A program made the position numbers and the translations under genes. The notes below the pieces were generated by a model. It was given only the letters and a program-made list of their open reading frames with translations, had not been told where the DNA came from and ran no database searches. A stretch of 46,505 nucleotides of DNA from Methylobacterium variabile (GTDB lineage Bacteria > Pseudomonadota > Alphaproteobacteria > Rhizobiales > Beijerinckiaceae), in NCBI RefSeq assembly GCF_001043975.1, contig NZ_LABY01000097.1:1-46505 (forward strand), given 5' to 3'. Of the stretch, positions 32,206 through 40,550 are shown piece after piece (the first letter of the stretch is position 1; each line of letters begins with the position of its first letter).

Positions 32206-34146
32206 TTGTCCACCACCCCGATCCATCCGGCCGAGCCCGAGCGGCCCGGCCTCGTCGCGACCTACCGCCGCCTCTGGCCCTACCTTTGGCCCCACGGCCG
32301 GCCCGACCTGCAGCGCCGCGTCTTCACTGCCTTCGGCCTCCTGCTCGTCGCCAAGGTGGTCACCCTGGCGATGCCGTTCACCTTCAAGTGGGCGACCGAC
32401 GCCCTGGTGGCGGTGGTGGGGGGCAAGGAGGGCGCGGTGCCGACCGGGATCTGGGCCGCGCCGGCCCTGATGATCCTGCTCTACGGGGCCGCCCGGATCG
32501 CCATGGCGCTGCTGACGCAGGTGCGCGACGGCCTCTTCGCCAAGGTCGCGATGCACGCGGTGCGGCGCCTGGCGCTGCAGACCTTCACCCACATGCACCG
32601 CCTGTCCTTGCGCTTTCACCTCGAGCGCAAGACCGGCGGCCTGACCCGGGTGCTGGAGCGCGGCCGCAACGGCATCGAGGAACTGTCGCGCCTGATGGTG
32701 CTGACGCTCGTGCCGACCATCGTCGAGTTCCTCCTCGTCCTCGGCACGCTGGCCTACGAGTTCGACCTCACCTACTCGGTGGTGGTGCTCGTCATGGTGG
32801 CGGCCTACCTCGGCTACACCTACAAGGCCACGGAGTGGCGCATCGCCATCCGCAAGCGGATGAACGATTCCGACACCGAGGCCAACACCAAGGCGGTCGA
32901 CTCCCTGCTCAACTACGAGACGGTCAAGTATTTCGGCGCGGAAGGCCGCGAGACCGCCCGCTACGACCAGTCGATGGCCCGCTACGAGAAGGCCTCGACC
33001 CAGACCTATGTCTCGCTCGCGGTGCTCAACGCCGGCCAGGCGGTGATCTTCACGATCGGCATGAGCGTGGTGATGTGGCTCGCCGCCCGCGACATCATGG
33101 CCGGGCGGGCGACGATCGGCGGCTTCGTGCTGGTCAACACGATGCTCGTGCAGCTCTCGATGCCGCTCAACTTCATGGGCATGATCTACCGTGAGATCAA
33201 GCAGGCCCTGATCGACATCGACGACATGTTCAAGATCCTGCACCGCAACCCGGAGATCGCCGACCGGCCGGGCGCCGCTCCCCTGGCGATCGGCGAGGCG
33301 GTGGTGCGGTTCGAGGACGTGCACTTCGCCTACGTGCCGGAGCGACCGATCCTGCGCGGCATCAGCTTCACGGTGCCGGCGGGACGCACCGTCGCGATCG
33401 TCGGGCCGTCGGGCGCCGGCAAGTCGACGCTGTCGCGCCTGCTGTTCCGGTTCTACGAGCCGCAAGGAGGCCGCATCACGATCGACGGCCAGGACATCGC
33501 GGGCGTGCAGCAGGATTCCCTGCGCGCCGCGATCGGCATGGTGCCGCAGGACACGGTGCTGTTCAACGACACGATCGGCTACAACATCCGCTACGGCCGC
33601 TGGGAGGCCTCCGAGGAGGAGGTGCGCGAGGCGGCGCGGCTTGCCCAGATCGACCGCTTCATCGCCGCCCTGCCGGAGGGCTACGACACGCCGGTGGGCG
33701 AGCGCGGCCTGAAGCTCTCGGGCGGCGAGAAGCAGCGCGTCGCCATCGCCCGCACCATCCTCAAGGGACCCCCGATCCTGGTCCTCGACGAGGCGACCTC
33801 GGCTCTCGACTCCTTCACCGAGCGCGAGATCCAGGACGCCCTCGACCGGGTGAGCCGCGGCCGCACGACGCTCGTCATCGCCCACCGGCTCTCGACGGTG
33901 GTCGGGGCCGACGAGATCATCGTCCTCGACCAGGGCCGCATCGCCGAGCGCGGCACCCATCTGGCGCTGCTGGCGCAGGGCGGCGTCTATGCGGCGATGT
34001 GGAACCGCCAGCGCGAGGCGGACGCCGCCCGCGAGGCGCTCAAGCGGGCCGAGGCGCAGGAAGGCGAGAGCCTGCGCCTGAACCTGGAGCCGGGCGAGAT
34101 CCCCGGTCCCATCGCCAAGGCGCCCGAGCCGGCCTCGGTGTCGTGA
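32206..34146 (+). CDS. ABC transporter, fused permease and ATPase, Atm1/ABCB type
   Basis: A protein of about 646 residues. No ATG suits the start. TTG 32206 gives the start [20 protein letters not shown] and is the likeliest; TTG 32086 would add 40 Arg-rich residues. Six transmembrane helices (about 40-330) precede an ATPase with Walker [10 protein letters not shown] (400-408), the Q-loop region [11 protein letters not shown], signature [13 protein letters not shown], Walker [12 protein letters not shown] and H-loop IAHRLSTV. It resembles Atm1-type half-transporters, which export glutathione-bound compounds, sulfur species or metal adducts. The neighbouring psd and pssA genes are phospholipid genes; a shared function is not shown. 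Confidence 0.9.
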   Translation: MSTTPIHPAEPERPGLVATYRRLWPYLWPHGRPDLQRRVFTAFGLLLVAKVVTLAMPFTFKWATDALVAVVGGKEGAVPTGIWAAPALMILLYGAARIAMALLTQVRDGLFAKVAMHAVRRLALQTFTHMHRLSLRFHLERKTGGLTRVLERGRNGIEELSRLMVLTLVPTIVEFLLVLGTLAYEFDLTYSVVVLVMVAAYLGYTYKATEWRIAIRKRMNDSDTEANTKAVDSLLNYETVKYFGAEGRETARYDQSMARYEKASTQTYVSLAVLNAGQAVIFTIGMSVVMWLAARDIMAGRATIGGFVLVNTMLVQLSMPLNFMGMIYREIKQALIDIDDMFKILHRNPEIADRPGAAPLAIGEAVVRFEDVHFAYVPERPILRGISFTVPAGRTVAIVGPSGAGKSTLSRLLFRFYEPQGGRITIDGQDIAGVQQDSLRAAIGMVPQDTVLFNDTIGYNIRYGRWEASEEEVREAARLAQIDRFIAALPEGYDTPVGERGLKLSGGEKQRVAIARTILKGPPILVLDEATSALDSFTEREIQDALDRVSRGRTTLVIAHRLSTVVGADEIIVLDQGRIAERGTHLALLAQGGVYAAMWNRQREADAAREALKRAEAQEGESLRLNLEPGEIPGPIAKAPEPASVS

Positions 34147-34276
34147 GGCGCGTCCCGCGCCGTTCGGACGCGCCAGGCGCCGTCGCGCCCTTCGGACGAT
34201 TGACGCGGGGCCACGCGCCTGCCATCCGCGGGCGCTGGACCGGCCGCGTTCGCGGCCGTCGCAGGCCCGAGGACCC

Positions 34277-34990
34277 ATGACCGACCTGTTCGAGACGATC
34301 CGCCGCGTGCTGGTGCCGATCCACAAGGAGGGCTACCCCTTCATCGCGATCGGCATCGTGCTGACGGTGCTCGCCGGCACCTTCGTGCAGTTCCTCGGCT
34401 GGATCTTCCTCATCCTCACCCTCTGGGTCTGCTACTTCTTCCGCGACCCCGAGCGGATCGTGCCGGTCGGCGAGGGCCTGGTGATCTCGCCGGCGGACGG
34501 GCGGGTGAACCTGATCAGCACCGTGCTGCCCCCGGCCGAGCTCGACCTGCCGTCCGAGCCGATGCTGCGCATCTCGGTGTTCATGAACGTGTTCGACTGC
34601 CACGTGAACCGAGTGCCGGTGACCGGCCGCATCGACCAGGTCCACTACACCCCGGGCCTCTTCCTCAACGCCGAGCTCGACAAGGCGAGCGAGGACAACG
34701 AGCGCAACGGCCTCGTCATCGAGACCCGCCAGGGCGGCGAGACGGTGCGGATCGGCGTGGTGCAGATCGCGGGCCTCGTGGCGCGCCGCATCGTCGACTG
34801 GGTCAAGGCCGGCGACGACCTCACGGTCGGCGACCGGTTCGGCCTAATCCGCTTCGGCTCGCGGGTCGACGTCTACCTGCCGGCGGGCACCCGGGTCCTG
34901 GTCGGCCTCGGCCAGAAGGCGGTGGCCGGCGAGACCGTGCTGGCCGACCTGCGCGGGACCGGCCCGGTGCGGCAGTTCCGCCGCGTCTGA
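34277..34990 (+). CDS. psd: Phosphatidylserine decarboxylase proenzyme
   Basis: A 237-residue membrane-associated enzyme that makes phosphatidylethanolamine from phosphatidylserine. An N-terminal hydrophobic hairpin (about 20-55) is followed by [20 protein letters not shown] (catalytic Asp/His region) and [16 protein letters not shown]. The self-cleavage site is [14 protein letters not shown]: cutting before Ser195 yields the pyruvoyl-bearing alpha chain. This is the short form common in alphaproteobacteria. pssA, which makes its substrate, starts 14 bases downstream, so the two form an operon. Confidence 0.95.
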   Translation: MTDLFETIRRVLVPIHKEGYPFIAIGIVLTVLAGTFVQFLGWIFLILTLWVCYFFRDPERIVPVGEGLVISPADGRVNLISTVLPPAELDLPSEPMLRISVFMNVFDCHVNRVPVTGRIDQVHYTPGLFLNAELDKASEDNERNGLVIETRQGGETVRIGVVQIAGLVARRIVDWVKAGDDLTVGDRFGLIRFGSRVDVYLPAGTRVLVGLGQKAVAGETVLADLRGTGPVRQFRRV

Positions 34991-35003
34991 CCGGAGCGCC
35001 CGC

Positions 35004-35837
35004 ATGGACGACCTCTTCCCGCCCTTCGCCCCCGAGCCGAACGAGCCCAAGCCGCGCCGGTTCAAGCCGGTGCCGGTGCGGATGATCATCCCCAACATGA
35101 TCACCCTGATGGCTGTCTGCCTCGGGCTCACCGCCGTGCGCCTCGCCTTCGAGGGCCGGTTCGAGCCGGCGGTGATCGCGATCATCGCCGCCGCGGTCCT
35201 CGACGGCGTCGACGGGCGGGTGGCGCGCCTGCTCAAGGGCACCTCGCGCTTCGGCGCCGAGCTCGACTCGCTCGCCGACTTCGTCAATTTCGGCTGCGCC
35301 CCGGCCCTGATCCTGTACAGCTTCGTGCTGCACAACCTGAAGTCGCTCGGCTGGATCGTCGCCCTGATCTTCGCCATCGCGATGGCCCTGCGGCTCGCCC
35401 GCTTCAACGTGATGCTGGACGATCCGGGCCGGCCGGAATGGAAGAAGGACTTCTTCGTCGGCATGCCGGCGCCGGCCGGCGCGCTCACGGTTCTGCTGCC
35501 GCTCTACCTGCACTTCCTCGGCTTCGAGCTCAGCCCGGGCCTCGCCCCCGTCGCCCTCGTCTACATGCTGGTGATCGCGCTGCTCGTGATCTCCACGGTG
35601 CCGACCTTCTCGGGCAAGACCGTGGGCAAGCGCGTGCCGCGGGAATACGTGCTGCCGATCTTCGTGGTGACCGTGGCGGGGTTCGGCCTGCTGATCAGCT
35701 TCCCGTTCGAGATCCTGGCGCTCCTGAGCCTCGGCTATCTCTGCGCGATCCCGATCGGCGCCAACCAGTACCGGCGCCGGGCCAAGGCCGAAGCGGCCTC
35801 CGCCCCGGTCCCGGGCGACGAGCCGCCGGCTCCCTGA
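35004..35837 (+). CDS. pssA: CDP-diacylglycerol-serine O-phosphatidyltransferase
   Basis: A 277-residue integral membrane enzyme that joins CDP-diacylglycerol and serine to give phosphatidylserine. The CDP-alcohol phosphatidyltransferase signature (D-G-x2-A-R-x8-G-x3-D-x3-D) is seen as DGVDGRVARLLKG followed by FGAELDSLADF, at about residues 68-97. Several hydrophobic helices follow. The C-terminal tail is polar. It supplies the substrate for Psd, encoded just upstream. Length is normal for the type found in this order. Confidence 0.95.
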   Translation: MDDLFPPFAPEPNEPKPRRFKPVPVRMIIPNMITLMAVCLGLTAVRLAFEGRFEPAVIAIIAAAVLDGVDGRVARLLKGTSRFGAELDSLADFVNFGCAPALILYSFVLHNLKSLGWIVALIFAIAMALRLARFNVMLDDPGRPEWKKDFFVGMPAPAGALTVLLPLYLHFLGFELSPGLAPVALVYMLVIALLVISTVPTFSGKTVGKRVPREYVLPIFVVTVAGFGLLISFPFEILALLSLGYLCAIPIGANQYRRRAKAEAASAPVPGDEPPAP

Positions 35838-35851
35838 GGCCCGGTCCCGAC

Positions 35852-35878
35852 CCGCGCCAGGCCCAGGGCCTGGCGCGG
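35852..35878. terminator. Bidirectional terminator between pssA and the Cys-rich protein gene
   Basis: A 27-base perfect palindrome around one central base: CCGCGCCAGGCCC, A, GGGCCTGGCGCGG. It lies between two convergent genes and could serve both. No T-run is present on either side. Confidence 0.6.
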
Positions 35879-35922
35879 CGCGGCGCGCCGGATCGAGGAT
35901 CGTCCCCGAGCGGCCCGCGGGC

Positions 35923-36555
35923 TCACTCCATCATGCCCATCAGGTCGCCGATGCGCACGTCGCGGATCGCATCGAGGGACATGCCCCCGCCGGCCCCGCC
36001 CAGCCCGGCCATGCCGCCCATCATGCCGCTGAGGCCGCCGAGGCGGTTCATCCAGTACATCGCCTGCCGCATCTCCGAGGAGCGGCCGCCGAGGCCTCCG
36101 AGGCCGGCCATCCGGCCCGTCCCGGCCCTGTGCCGCACGGCGGCGTACCGGATGGCCCGCTGACGGGCCGCGATCCGGGGACGCTCGACGGCCGGCCGGG
36201 CCAGCGCGAGCCGACGCGGCGCCGCGCGCCGGGTGATGGCCGGTGCGTCCGCCTCGGCGACGGCGTGGGACCGCACCATCCTGCGCGGGATCGGCCGCGA
36301 CTCGGCGGCCGGTGCCTCGGCGGCGCGCTGGGTCGGCGCTTCGGCGGCGTCCATCACGGTGCGGCAGGCCGTGCTGAGGCTCGCCCGCTCCCGGCGCAGG
36401 CAGGACGCGATCGCCCCGACATTCGGGATGTGGGACGAGCACAGGCGCATGGCATCCGAGGTGCAGGCAGCCCGCTGCGCCGCCGTGCCCTGCGCTACGG
36501 CAGGTGCCGCGGCCAGGATCAGCGAGGCCGCGGCGGCGAGGGAAAGCAACTTCAT
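35923..36555 (-). CDS. Exported Cys-rich protein
   Basis: 210 residues from ATG 36555; GGAGGAGATC just upstream favours this start over an ATG a few codons earlier. The signal peptide is MKLLSLAAAASLILAAAPAVAQ. A four-Cys helical repeat follows (ACTSDAMRLCSSHIPNVG, then SCLRRER and STACRTVMD), similar to cysteine-rich repeats seen in periplasmic proteins of Hyphomicrobiales. The middle is Ala/Arg-rich and the end is Gly/Met-rich (GGLSGMMGGMAGLGGAGGG). It is probably periplasmic or envelope-bound. Function is unknown. The Met-rich tail could bind copper, but that is a guess. Confidence 0.72.
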   Translation of the reverse strand: MKLLSLAAAASLILAAAPAVAQGTAAQRAACTSDAMRLCSSHIPNVGAIASCLRRERASLSTACRTVMDAAEAPTQRAAEAPAAESRPIPRRMVRSHAVAEADAPAITRRAAPRRLALARPAVERPRIAARQRAIRYAAVRHRAGTGRMAGLGGLGGRSSEMRQAMYWMNRLGGLSGMMGGMAGLGGAGGGMSLDAIRDVRIGDLMGMME

Positions 36556-36577
36556 TGTCGGGATCTCCTCCATCGGG

Positions 36578-36614
36578 AGAGGGGGGCTGCTTCCGTCGGG
36601 AAGCCGCCCCCTCT
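36578..36614 (-). promoter_or_regulatory. Leader hairpin of the Cys-rich protein gene
   Basis: AGAGGGGG and GCTTCC pair with CCCCCTCT and GGAAGC, with a two-base mismatch between the blocks, forming a stem of about 14 bp. It lies 22 bases upstream of the start codon on the minus strand, immediately before the ribosome binding site. Confidence 0.45.
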
Positions 36615-37230
36615 GTGCACCTGCGGCCGACGGGCCGCGGTGTGGCGACGCACCTGGTACAGATATCGCGTCCGCTCTCATCTTGCGGAGATTTGGGCGG
36701 GATCCCGCCCAGACACGCAATACTGATCCGTCCTGGATATGATGTCGAGTCGCGGCGGGCCGCCGGTGTCGAACGACGCCGTTACGCCCTTGAAGGCGCC
36801 CGATCGCGCTGCGGGGCGAAAGAGAAAGAAAAGAATGACTGAAGGCGCGCGGTGAGTTTGCGATGAAAGAATTGTCTCGGATCTGTCCGGCGACAGTCTA
36901 TTCGCCGGGACCCTAGCGCTCTCGCGGAGACGCTTCGGGGGAAATTGCCTCCAGTCCTGACAAGCTGCCCGGCGCGCGCGTGTCGCCCGGGAACGAGACC
37001 GATGGGATGCTGCGCCTGATCGATCCCGATCTCCCGGGGCTCGGCGATCCGGCGCCCGCCTTCGAGGACGTTCGCGCTGCCTTGCCGCTATCCGCGCCCA
37101 CGCCGGATACGCCCGCCGTCCCGGCGAGCGGGCTCTCCTCAGCCGCCTGACGCGTGGCAGGAAGGCCGTGCCGCCCGTACCGCGCCCCGCCGGCACCGTC
37201 CCGGTAGGACCTCGGTGCGCGGGGCCTCGG
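36615..37230. other. Gap without a confident gene
   Basis: About 600 bases between the Cys-rich gene and the AraC gene. Parts are clearly less GC-rich than the rest (for example the A/G-rich run near 36820-36840). I see no supported gene. A plus-strand open stretch from about 36920 to 37150 (…MLRLIDPDLPGLGDPAPAFE…) has no upstream ribosome binding site or recognisable family. Confidence 0.4.
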
Positions 37231-38202
37231 TCATCGACCCGAACGGGCTCGGCCGGGCGCGCGGCGACGGCACTCGCTCGGAAGGAGGCCGTAGGCCGCT
37301 TTGAACCGGCGGCCGAAATGGGTCATGTCCGAGAACCCCCAGCCATAGGCGATCTCGCTCACCGACCGGTGCAGCTGAGCGGGATCCTCCAACGCTTGTC
37401 GGCAGCGCGCCAGGCGGCCGTCCTGAAGGAGGCGTCGGATCGAGGTATCGTCGTCGGCCAGGATGGCGTTGGCGTATTTCACGCTCACCCCGGCCGCGCT
37501 CGCGATCGCCTCGGCATCCGTCGACGGATCGGACAGCCGCGCCTGGATCTCGGCACGCACCTTCATGCGGATCATCGAACGGGTGCGGGAGGGGCGCGGC
37601 AGGGATCGGCCCGTCGCCTGCGTCAGGGAGAGGGCGATCAGATCCAGCAGATGGGCTTCGATCATGCCTTGCGCGGCCTGGCCGAGATTGCCGGCCTGAG
37701 ATGAGATCATGGTCAGATATGCGGCCGCCACGCTGCCCTCCGCCGTGTCCGGCTTGATCGGCCGCGCGGTCAGAGGATGAATAGTCCCGAGCCGGTTCTC
37801 GAGTTTCTGCCGTTCTATGTGGACGGACAGGGCCTCGCAGCCTTCGGAGAAACGGCTCCTGTGCGGGAATCTCGGATCGATCAGCGCGAGCTGGCTTTCC
37901 GCTAGGATCGTGCAACGACCATCCTGTTCAATGAATTTCTGGCCCTTCAGGGGCATGAAAACAAAAACGTCGTCATTGTCCAGTCGCCGGGCGTGATCGC
38001 GCGTGTGCGTGACCGACAGGGTAGAGGTCTTGACGAGCGCTATGTTCGTCTCGCCGACGGTCATCGCTCCGAGTTCCGCGTCGAAATTCTCGCGGCAGGC
38101 CGGCAGGGCGTCGTTCGTAATGATGGTGCGTCTTACGAAATCCATCCAGAAATGGAACTTGTCCTGCTGCCGAATATGCTCGGTTGAAAAGATTGTGCGC
38201 AT
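37231..38202 (-). CDS. AraC family transcriptional regulator
   Basis: 323 residues from ATG 38202, giving the start MRTIFSTEHIRQQDKFHFW common to this subgroup. The N-terminal half (about 20-190) is the AraC-binding-like cupin domain (VFVFMPLKGQKFIEQDGR). The C-terminal half (about 215-310) is the double helix-turn-helix (AIASAAGVSVKYANAIL, then VSEIAYGWGFSDMTHFGRRF followed by KAAYGLLPSE). It is a DNA-binding regulator with an unknown ligand and targets. The gene is visibly lower in GC than its neighbours, which suggests horizontal gain. Confidence 0.9.
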   Translation of the reverse strand: MRTIFSTEHIRQQDKFHFWMDFVRRTIITNDALPACRENFDAELGAMTVGETNIALVKTSTLSVTHTRDHARRLDNDDVFVFMPLKGQKFIEQDGRCTILAESQLALIDPRFPHRSRFSEGCEALSVHIERQKLENRLGTIHPLTARPIKPDTAEGSVAAAYLTMISSQAGNLGQAAQGMIEAHLLDLIALSLTQATGRSLPRPSRTRSMIRMKVRAEIQARLSDPSTDAEAIASAAGVSVKYANAILADDDTSIRRLLQDGRLARCRQALEDPAQLHRSVSEIAYGWGFSDMTHFGRRFKAAYGLLPSECRRRAPGRARSGR

Positions 38203-38328
38203 CCTGTCCTCTGACCGGACGGCCGACACTTCGAGGCATCCCGGCCGATCTCTCTGTAAGGCCTTATGCCATAACGACGGCCAGGCCTGCAGCACGTGCT
38301 TTCGGTCGGTCCAGCCTGTGAAGACGGA

Positions 38329-38553
38329 ATGCCGAGGTTCTTTTTCGACATCTGCGACGGCGTCACGGTCCGGGACGATCAGGGACACGAGTTCGCCGAC
38401 CTGAACGCGGTTCGCGGGCAGCTTCAGCGCCTGCTGGGCGACCTGATCGGTCACCGGCGGCCAGGCGCGAACGCGATCCAGCTCCGTATCGATGTCCGCG
38501 ACGAGAGCGGAGCCAGGGTTGCCATGGTGACCCTTGCGGCCGTGATCGAGTGA
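38329..38553 (+). CDS. DUF6894 family protein
   Basis: A 74-residue protein from ATG 38329. MPRFFFDICDGVTVRDDQGH and EFADLNAVRGQLQRLL, followed by IDVRDESGARVAMVTLA, is the DUF6894 pattern: a small alpha/beta protein widespread in Hyphomicrobiales, of unknown function. It is divergent from the AraC gene, with 126 bases between starts. Confidence 0.75.
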   Translation: MPRFFFDICDGVTVRDDQGHEFADLNAVRGQLQRLLGDLIGHRRPGANAIQLRIDVRDESGARVAMVTLAAVIE

Positions 38554-38633
38554 CGTAGCGGCGCTGGTCCATGCTTCAGAAACGAGGCCGGCATTCCCCT
38601 TCGGCGCTGCCTCGCGCTCGTCGACGCCGGCCA

Positions 38634-38662
38634 TTGACAATCGAATTTCGTAGAACGGTGTC
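38634..38662 (+). promoter_or_regulatory. Possible promoter of the MucR-like gene
   Basis: TTGACA at 38634-38639 matches the -35 consensus in a relatively AT-rich stretch just upstream of ATG 38667. The expected -10 (around 38657) is weak, and the start codon would be very close to the transcript start. Confidence 0.25.
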
Positions 38663-38666
38663 CTGA

Positions 38667-39077
38667 ATGTCCCATGATGGTGCGGCTGAACTCGATCCGA
38701 TCTCCCTGGCGGCGAGCATCGTGTCGGCCTACGTCTCCCACAACAACATCCCTCCCGGAGAGATGACCTCGCTGCTCCAGCGCGTCTACGACCAGCTCAG
38801 GACGCTCGAGCAGCCGGCCGCGTCCATTCCCGAGCCGCCCGCTCCGCCGGTGCCGATCAAGAAGACGGTGACGCCGGATTACATCATCTCGCTCGAGGAT
38901 GGCCGGCCCTACAGGACGCTCAAGCGCCACCTCGCCGGCCGCGGCCTCACGCCGGAGGCGTACCGCAGCAAGTGGGGCCTGCCGTACGATTACCCGATGG
39001 TGGCGGCCAGTTACGCGGCCCAGCGCTCCGACCTCGCCAAGGCCGCCGGACTCGGGCGGAGCCGGCTGAAGCGTTGA
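38667..39077 (+). CDS. MucR/Ros family regulator with lost zinc ligands
   Basis: A 136-residue protein. The N-terminal oligomerisation region (SLAASIVSAYVSHNNIPPGE, LLQRVYDQLRTLE) is normal for MucR. The DNA-binding part reads YIISLEDGRPYRTLKRHLAG and LTPEAYRSKWGLPYDYPMVA, then YAAQRSDLAKAAGLGR. In typical MucR the first zinc ligand is a Cys (VCLEDGKK) and a second His follows the KRHL helix. Here the Cys is Ser and the second His position lies in AGRGLT without His. The fold may persist without zinc, as reported for some Ros homologues in Mesorhizobium. MucR proteins are H-NS-like gene silencers. The response regulator gene follows 23 bases later, possibly co-transcribed. Confidence 0.88.
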   Translation: MSHDGAAELDPISLAASIVSAYVSHNNIPPGEMTSLLQRVYDQLRTLEQPAASIPEPPAPPVPIKKTVTPDYIISLEDGRPYRTLKRHLAGRGLTPEAYRSKWGLPYDYPMVAASYAAQRSDLAKAAGLGRSRLKR

Positions 39078-39100
39078 TCCCGCGCAGGCAGCAGCTCGGC

Positions 39101-39472
39101 ATGTCGTTTGCCCCCACCACCTCGCTGCCGGTCGTGCTGGTCGTCGAGGACGACCCTCTGGTCCGGATGATGGCCCTCGACATGCTGGAGGAGGGCGGGT
39201 TCGCCGTGACCGAGGCCGACAGTGCCGACGCTGCCTGGACCGTCCTCGAAACCGACCCGACCATCAGCGCGGTGTTCACCGACATCGAGATGCCCGGCTC
39301 CATGAACGGACTCGAACTGGCCGGGCGGGTGGCCGCCCGCTGGCCTCACATCCGCCTGGTGCTCACGTCCGGACGCGCCGTGGTGCGCGTTCAGGACTGC
39401 CCGAGGAGCGGCCGGTTCGTGCCCAAGCCGTACAATTCCGGCCAGCTGCTCAGCGCCCTCACCGACCCTTGA
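39101..39472 (+). CDS. Single-domain response regulator
   Basis: 123 residues from ATG 39101, consisting only of a receiver domain. The acidic pair is in VLVVEDDPLVRMMA, the phosphorylatable Asp in VFTDIEMPGSMNG, the Ser in LVLTSGRA and the Lys in RFVPKPYN. This type, with MPGSMNGLELA and KPY, is common beside HWE-type kinases in Hyphomicrobiales. It is not of the FAT GUY type used in the general stress response. It lies 23 bases after the MucR-like gene. No kinase is adjacent. Confidence 0.88.
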   Translation: MSFAPTTSLPVVLVVEDDPLVRMMALDMLEEGGFAVTEADSADAAWTVLETDPTISAVFTDIEMPGSMNGLELAGRVAARWPHIRLVLTSGRAVVRVQDCPRSGRFVPKPYNSGQLLSALTDP

Positions 39473-39535
39473 GGCTCCTGCCGCCGGAACCCGGGGAGCC
39501 TGTCGACCCGTCCGCGCTCCGAGGAGCCTCCTAGC

Positions 39536-39985
39536 ATGGCGCGTGTCCTGCCCCTGCGCATCTTGGCTCTCTGCGTCCTGATCCTCCTGTGCAGCAGCCG
39601 GTCCGCATCCGAGCTTCCAGGGAGCAGCGTCCGGGTCCGCGTGGCGAGCACGCACACGACGTTCAGCGTCTGCGTGTACTATATGATGAACCGCATGCAC
39701 CGTGATCGGCTTCGCTTCACCGAGAACACCCGCGATCAGACGGTCAGGATCACGCTCGCAGGGGGCGCGAGGGAGCCTGCACGGGCCTTGCCCGGCGACG
39801 ATGTCCTGATCGAGATCCGCAAGGCGGGAGCGGGCAGCGAGATCGAGCTCCACCGCAGCCCGGCGACGCAGGGCGACGACTTCGAGACGAGCGCCGCTGC
39901 GGCCGCGGCGGCCTGCTACCCGTCGGCGCGCAAGGACCGGGGTGCCGCCGACCTGCTCGACGCAACGCAGGGCTCGCTGATCTGA
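39536..39985 (+). CDS. Exported protein, unknown
   Basis: 149 residues. The N-terminus (MARVLPLRILALCVLILLCS) is a signal peptide or lipoprotein-like leader; CSSRSAS could be a lipobox remnant but is not typical. The mature part is mixed and polar, with FSVCVYYMMNRMHRDRLRF and an Ala-rich patch before AACYPSARKDRG. I do not recognise the family. The gene stands alone and converges on the NepR-like gene, with 96 bases between. Confidence 0.5.
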   Translation: MARVLPLRILALCVLILLCSSRSASELPGSSVRVRVASTHTTFSVCVYYMMNRMHRDRLRFTENTRDQTVRITLAGGAREPARALPGDDVLIEIRKAGAGSEIELHRSPATQGDDFETSAAAAAAACYPSARKDRGAADLLDATQGSLI

Positions 39986-40081
39986 TGCCCCGTCCGGCTG
40001 CCGGCGCGCGGCGGAGCGGTTCGGACGACGTCAGGCTGCTGGCGAAGGTCCGCGACGCTTCCGGCACCGTGGCGCTGGCCG

Positions 40082-40336
40082 TCAATTCTTCGGCGGCAGC
40101 TCGCGCAGGATGTCGGCGAGGGCGTCCTCCACGGCTTCCCGTCCGGTGTCGTGGGCCTTCAGCCGGCCTTCGAGGCGGCGCAGCTGCGGGGTGAATTCCG
40201 GCGGCAGGCCCGGATCGCCGAGGTAGTCGGGCTTCTCGGCCTGGACGTTGTAGACCGAGCGCAGCTGCTGCCCGAGGTGCTCGCGCACCGGCTCCGGCAG
40301 CGCGGCGTCGTGGTTCTCGTACGGGTCGGAGGGCAT
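40082..40336 (-). CDS. NepR-like small protein, putative anti-sigma factor
   Basis: 84 residues from ATG 40336. A longer frame to 40471 would run back across the candidate promoter and is unlikely. The core EPVREHLGQQLRSVYN matches helix 1 of NepR (I-x-x-x-[IL]-G-x-x-L-R-x-x-Y). The later LPPEFTPQLRRLEGRL fits the second NepR helix (normally VPDRFLDLLxxLE), but with about eight extra residues between the two (QAEKPDYLGDP). NepR proteins hold the EcfG sigma factor inactive until phosphorylated PhyR takes NepR away. An EcfG-like promoter lies upstream. It is encoded in the same direction as the sigma factor gene 0.8 kb away. The family call is from motif reading and is moderate. Confidence 0.65.
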   Translation of the reverse strand: MPSDPYENHDAALPEPVREHLGQQLRSVYNVQAEKPDYLGDPGLPPEFTPQLRRLEGRLKAHDTGREAVEDALADILRELPPKN

Positions 40337-40404
40337 CGGAATCCGTGTCGCTGAGGTTCGGGAAGGGGGCGGATAGCTGACGATCCGCGTATTCGCCGAA
40401 GCAG

Positions 40405-40430
40405 AACGACGACCGGGCCCGTTTCGTTGC
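40405..40430 (-). promoter_or_regulatory. EcfG-like promoter of the NepR-like gene
   Basis: Read on the minus strand: GCAAC, 17 bases, CGTT. The EcfG consensus is GGAAC, 16-17 bases, CGTT, so one base differs. The -10 element lies about 70 bases before the start codon. Confidence 0.45.
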
Positions 40431-40475
40431 AGGTTTGCTGCAATGAGAGTCCGGAAATACAGGCTGCACAAGCAA

Positions 40476-40504
40476 GGAAGCCCCGGCGCGGGGCCGGGGC
40501 TTCC
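40476..40504 (-). terminator. Terminator after the DUF1236 gene
   Basis: A perfect 12-bp stem, GGAAGCCCCGGC with GCCGGGGCTTCC, around five bases. On the minus strand it is followed by TTGCTTGT, the nearest thing to a T-run among the hairpins in this window. It lies 46 bases after the DUF1236 stop and separates it from the NepR-like gene. Confidence 0.75.
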
Positions 40505-40550
40505 GATCGACGATCCGTGCCGCCCGTGGACGGCACGACAAGCAACAGGC

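Noticed and set aside
36920..37150. Plus-strand open stretch containing MLRLIDPDLPGLGDPAPAFE
   Set aside because: No upstream start with a ribosome binding site, no recognised family, and a Pro/Ala composition that can arise by chance.
39494..39520. GGAAC followed by a CGTC, resembling an EcfG promoter before the exported protein at 39536
   Set aside because: The spacing is 18 bases and the -10 element has a mismatch, so both parameters are outside the consensus.
39985..40194. A 69-residue plus-strand frame overlapping the previous stop
   Set aside because: It runs antisense into the NepR-like gene and becomes Arg/Gly-rich. No family or ribosome binding site is visible.
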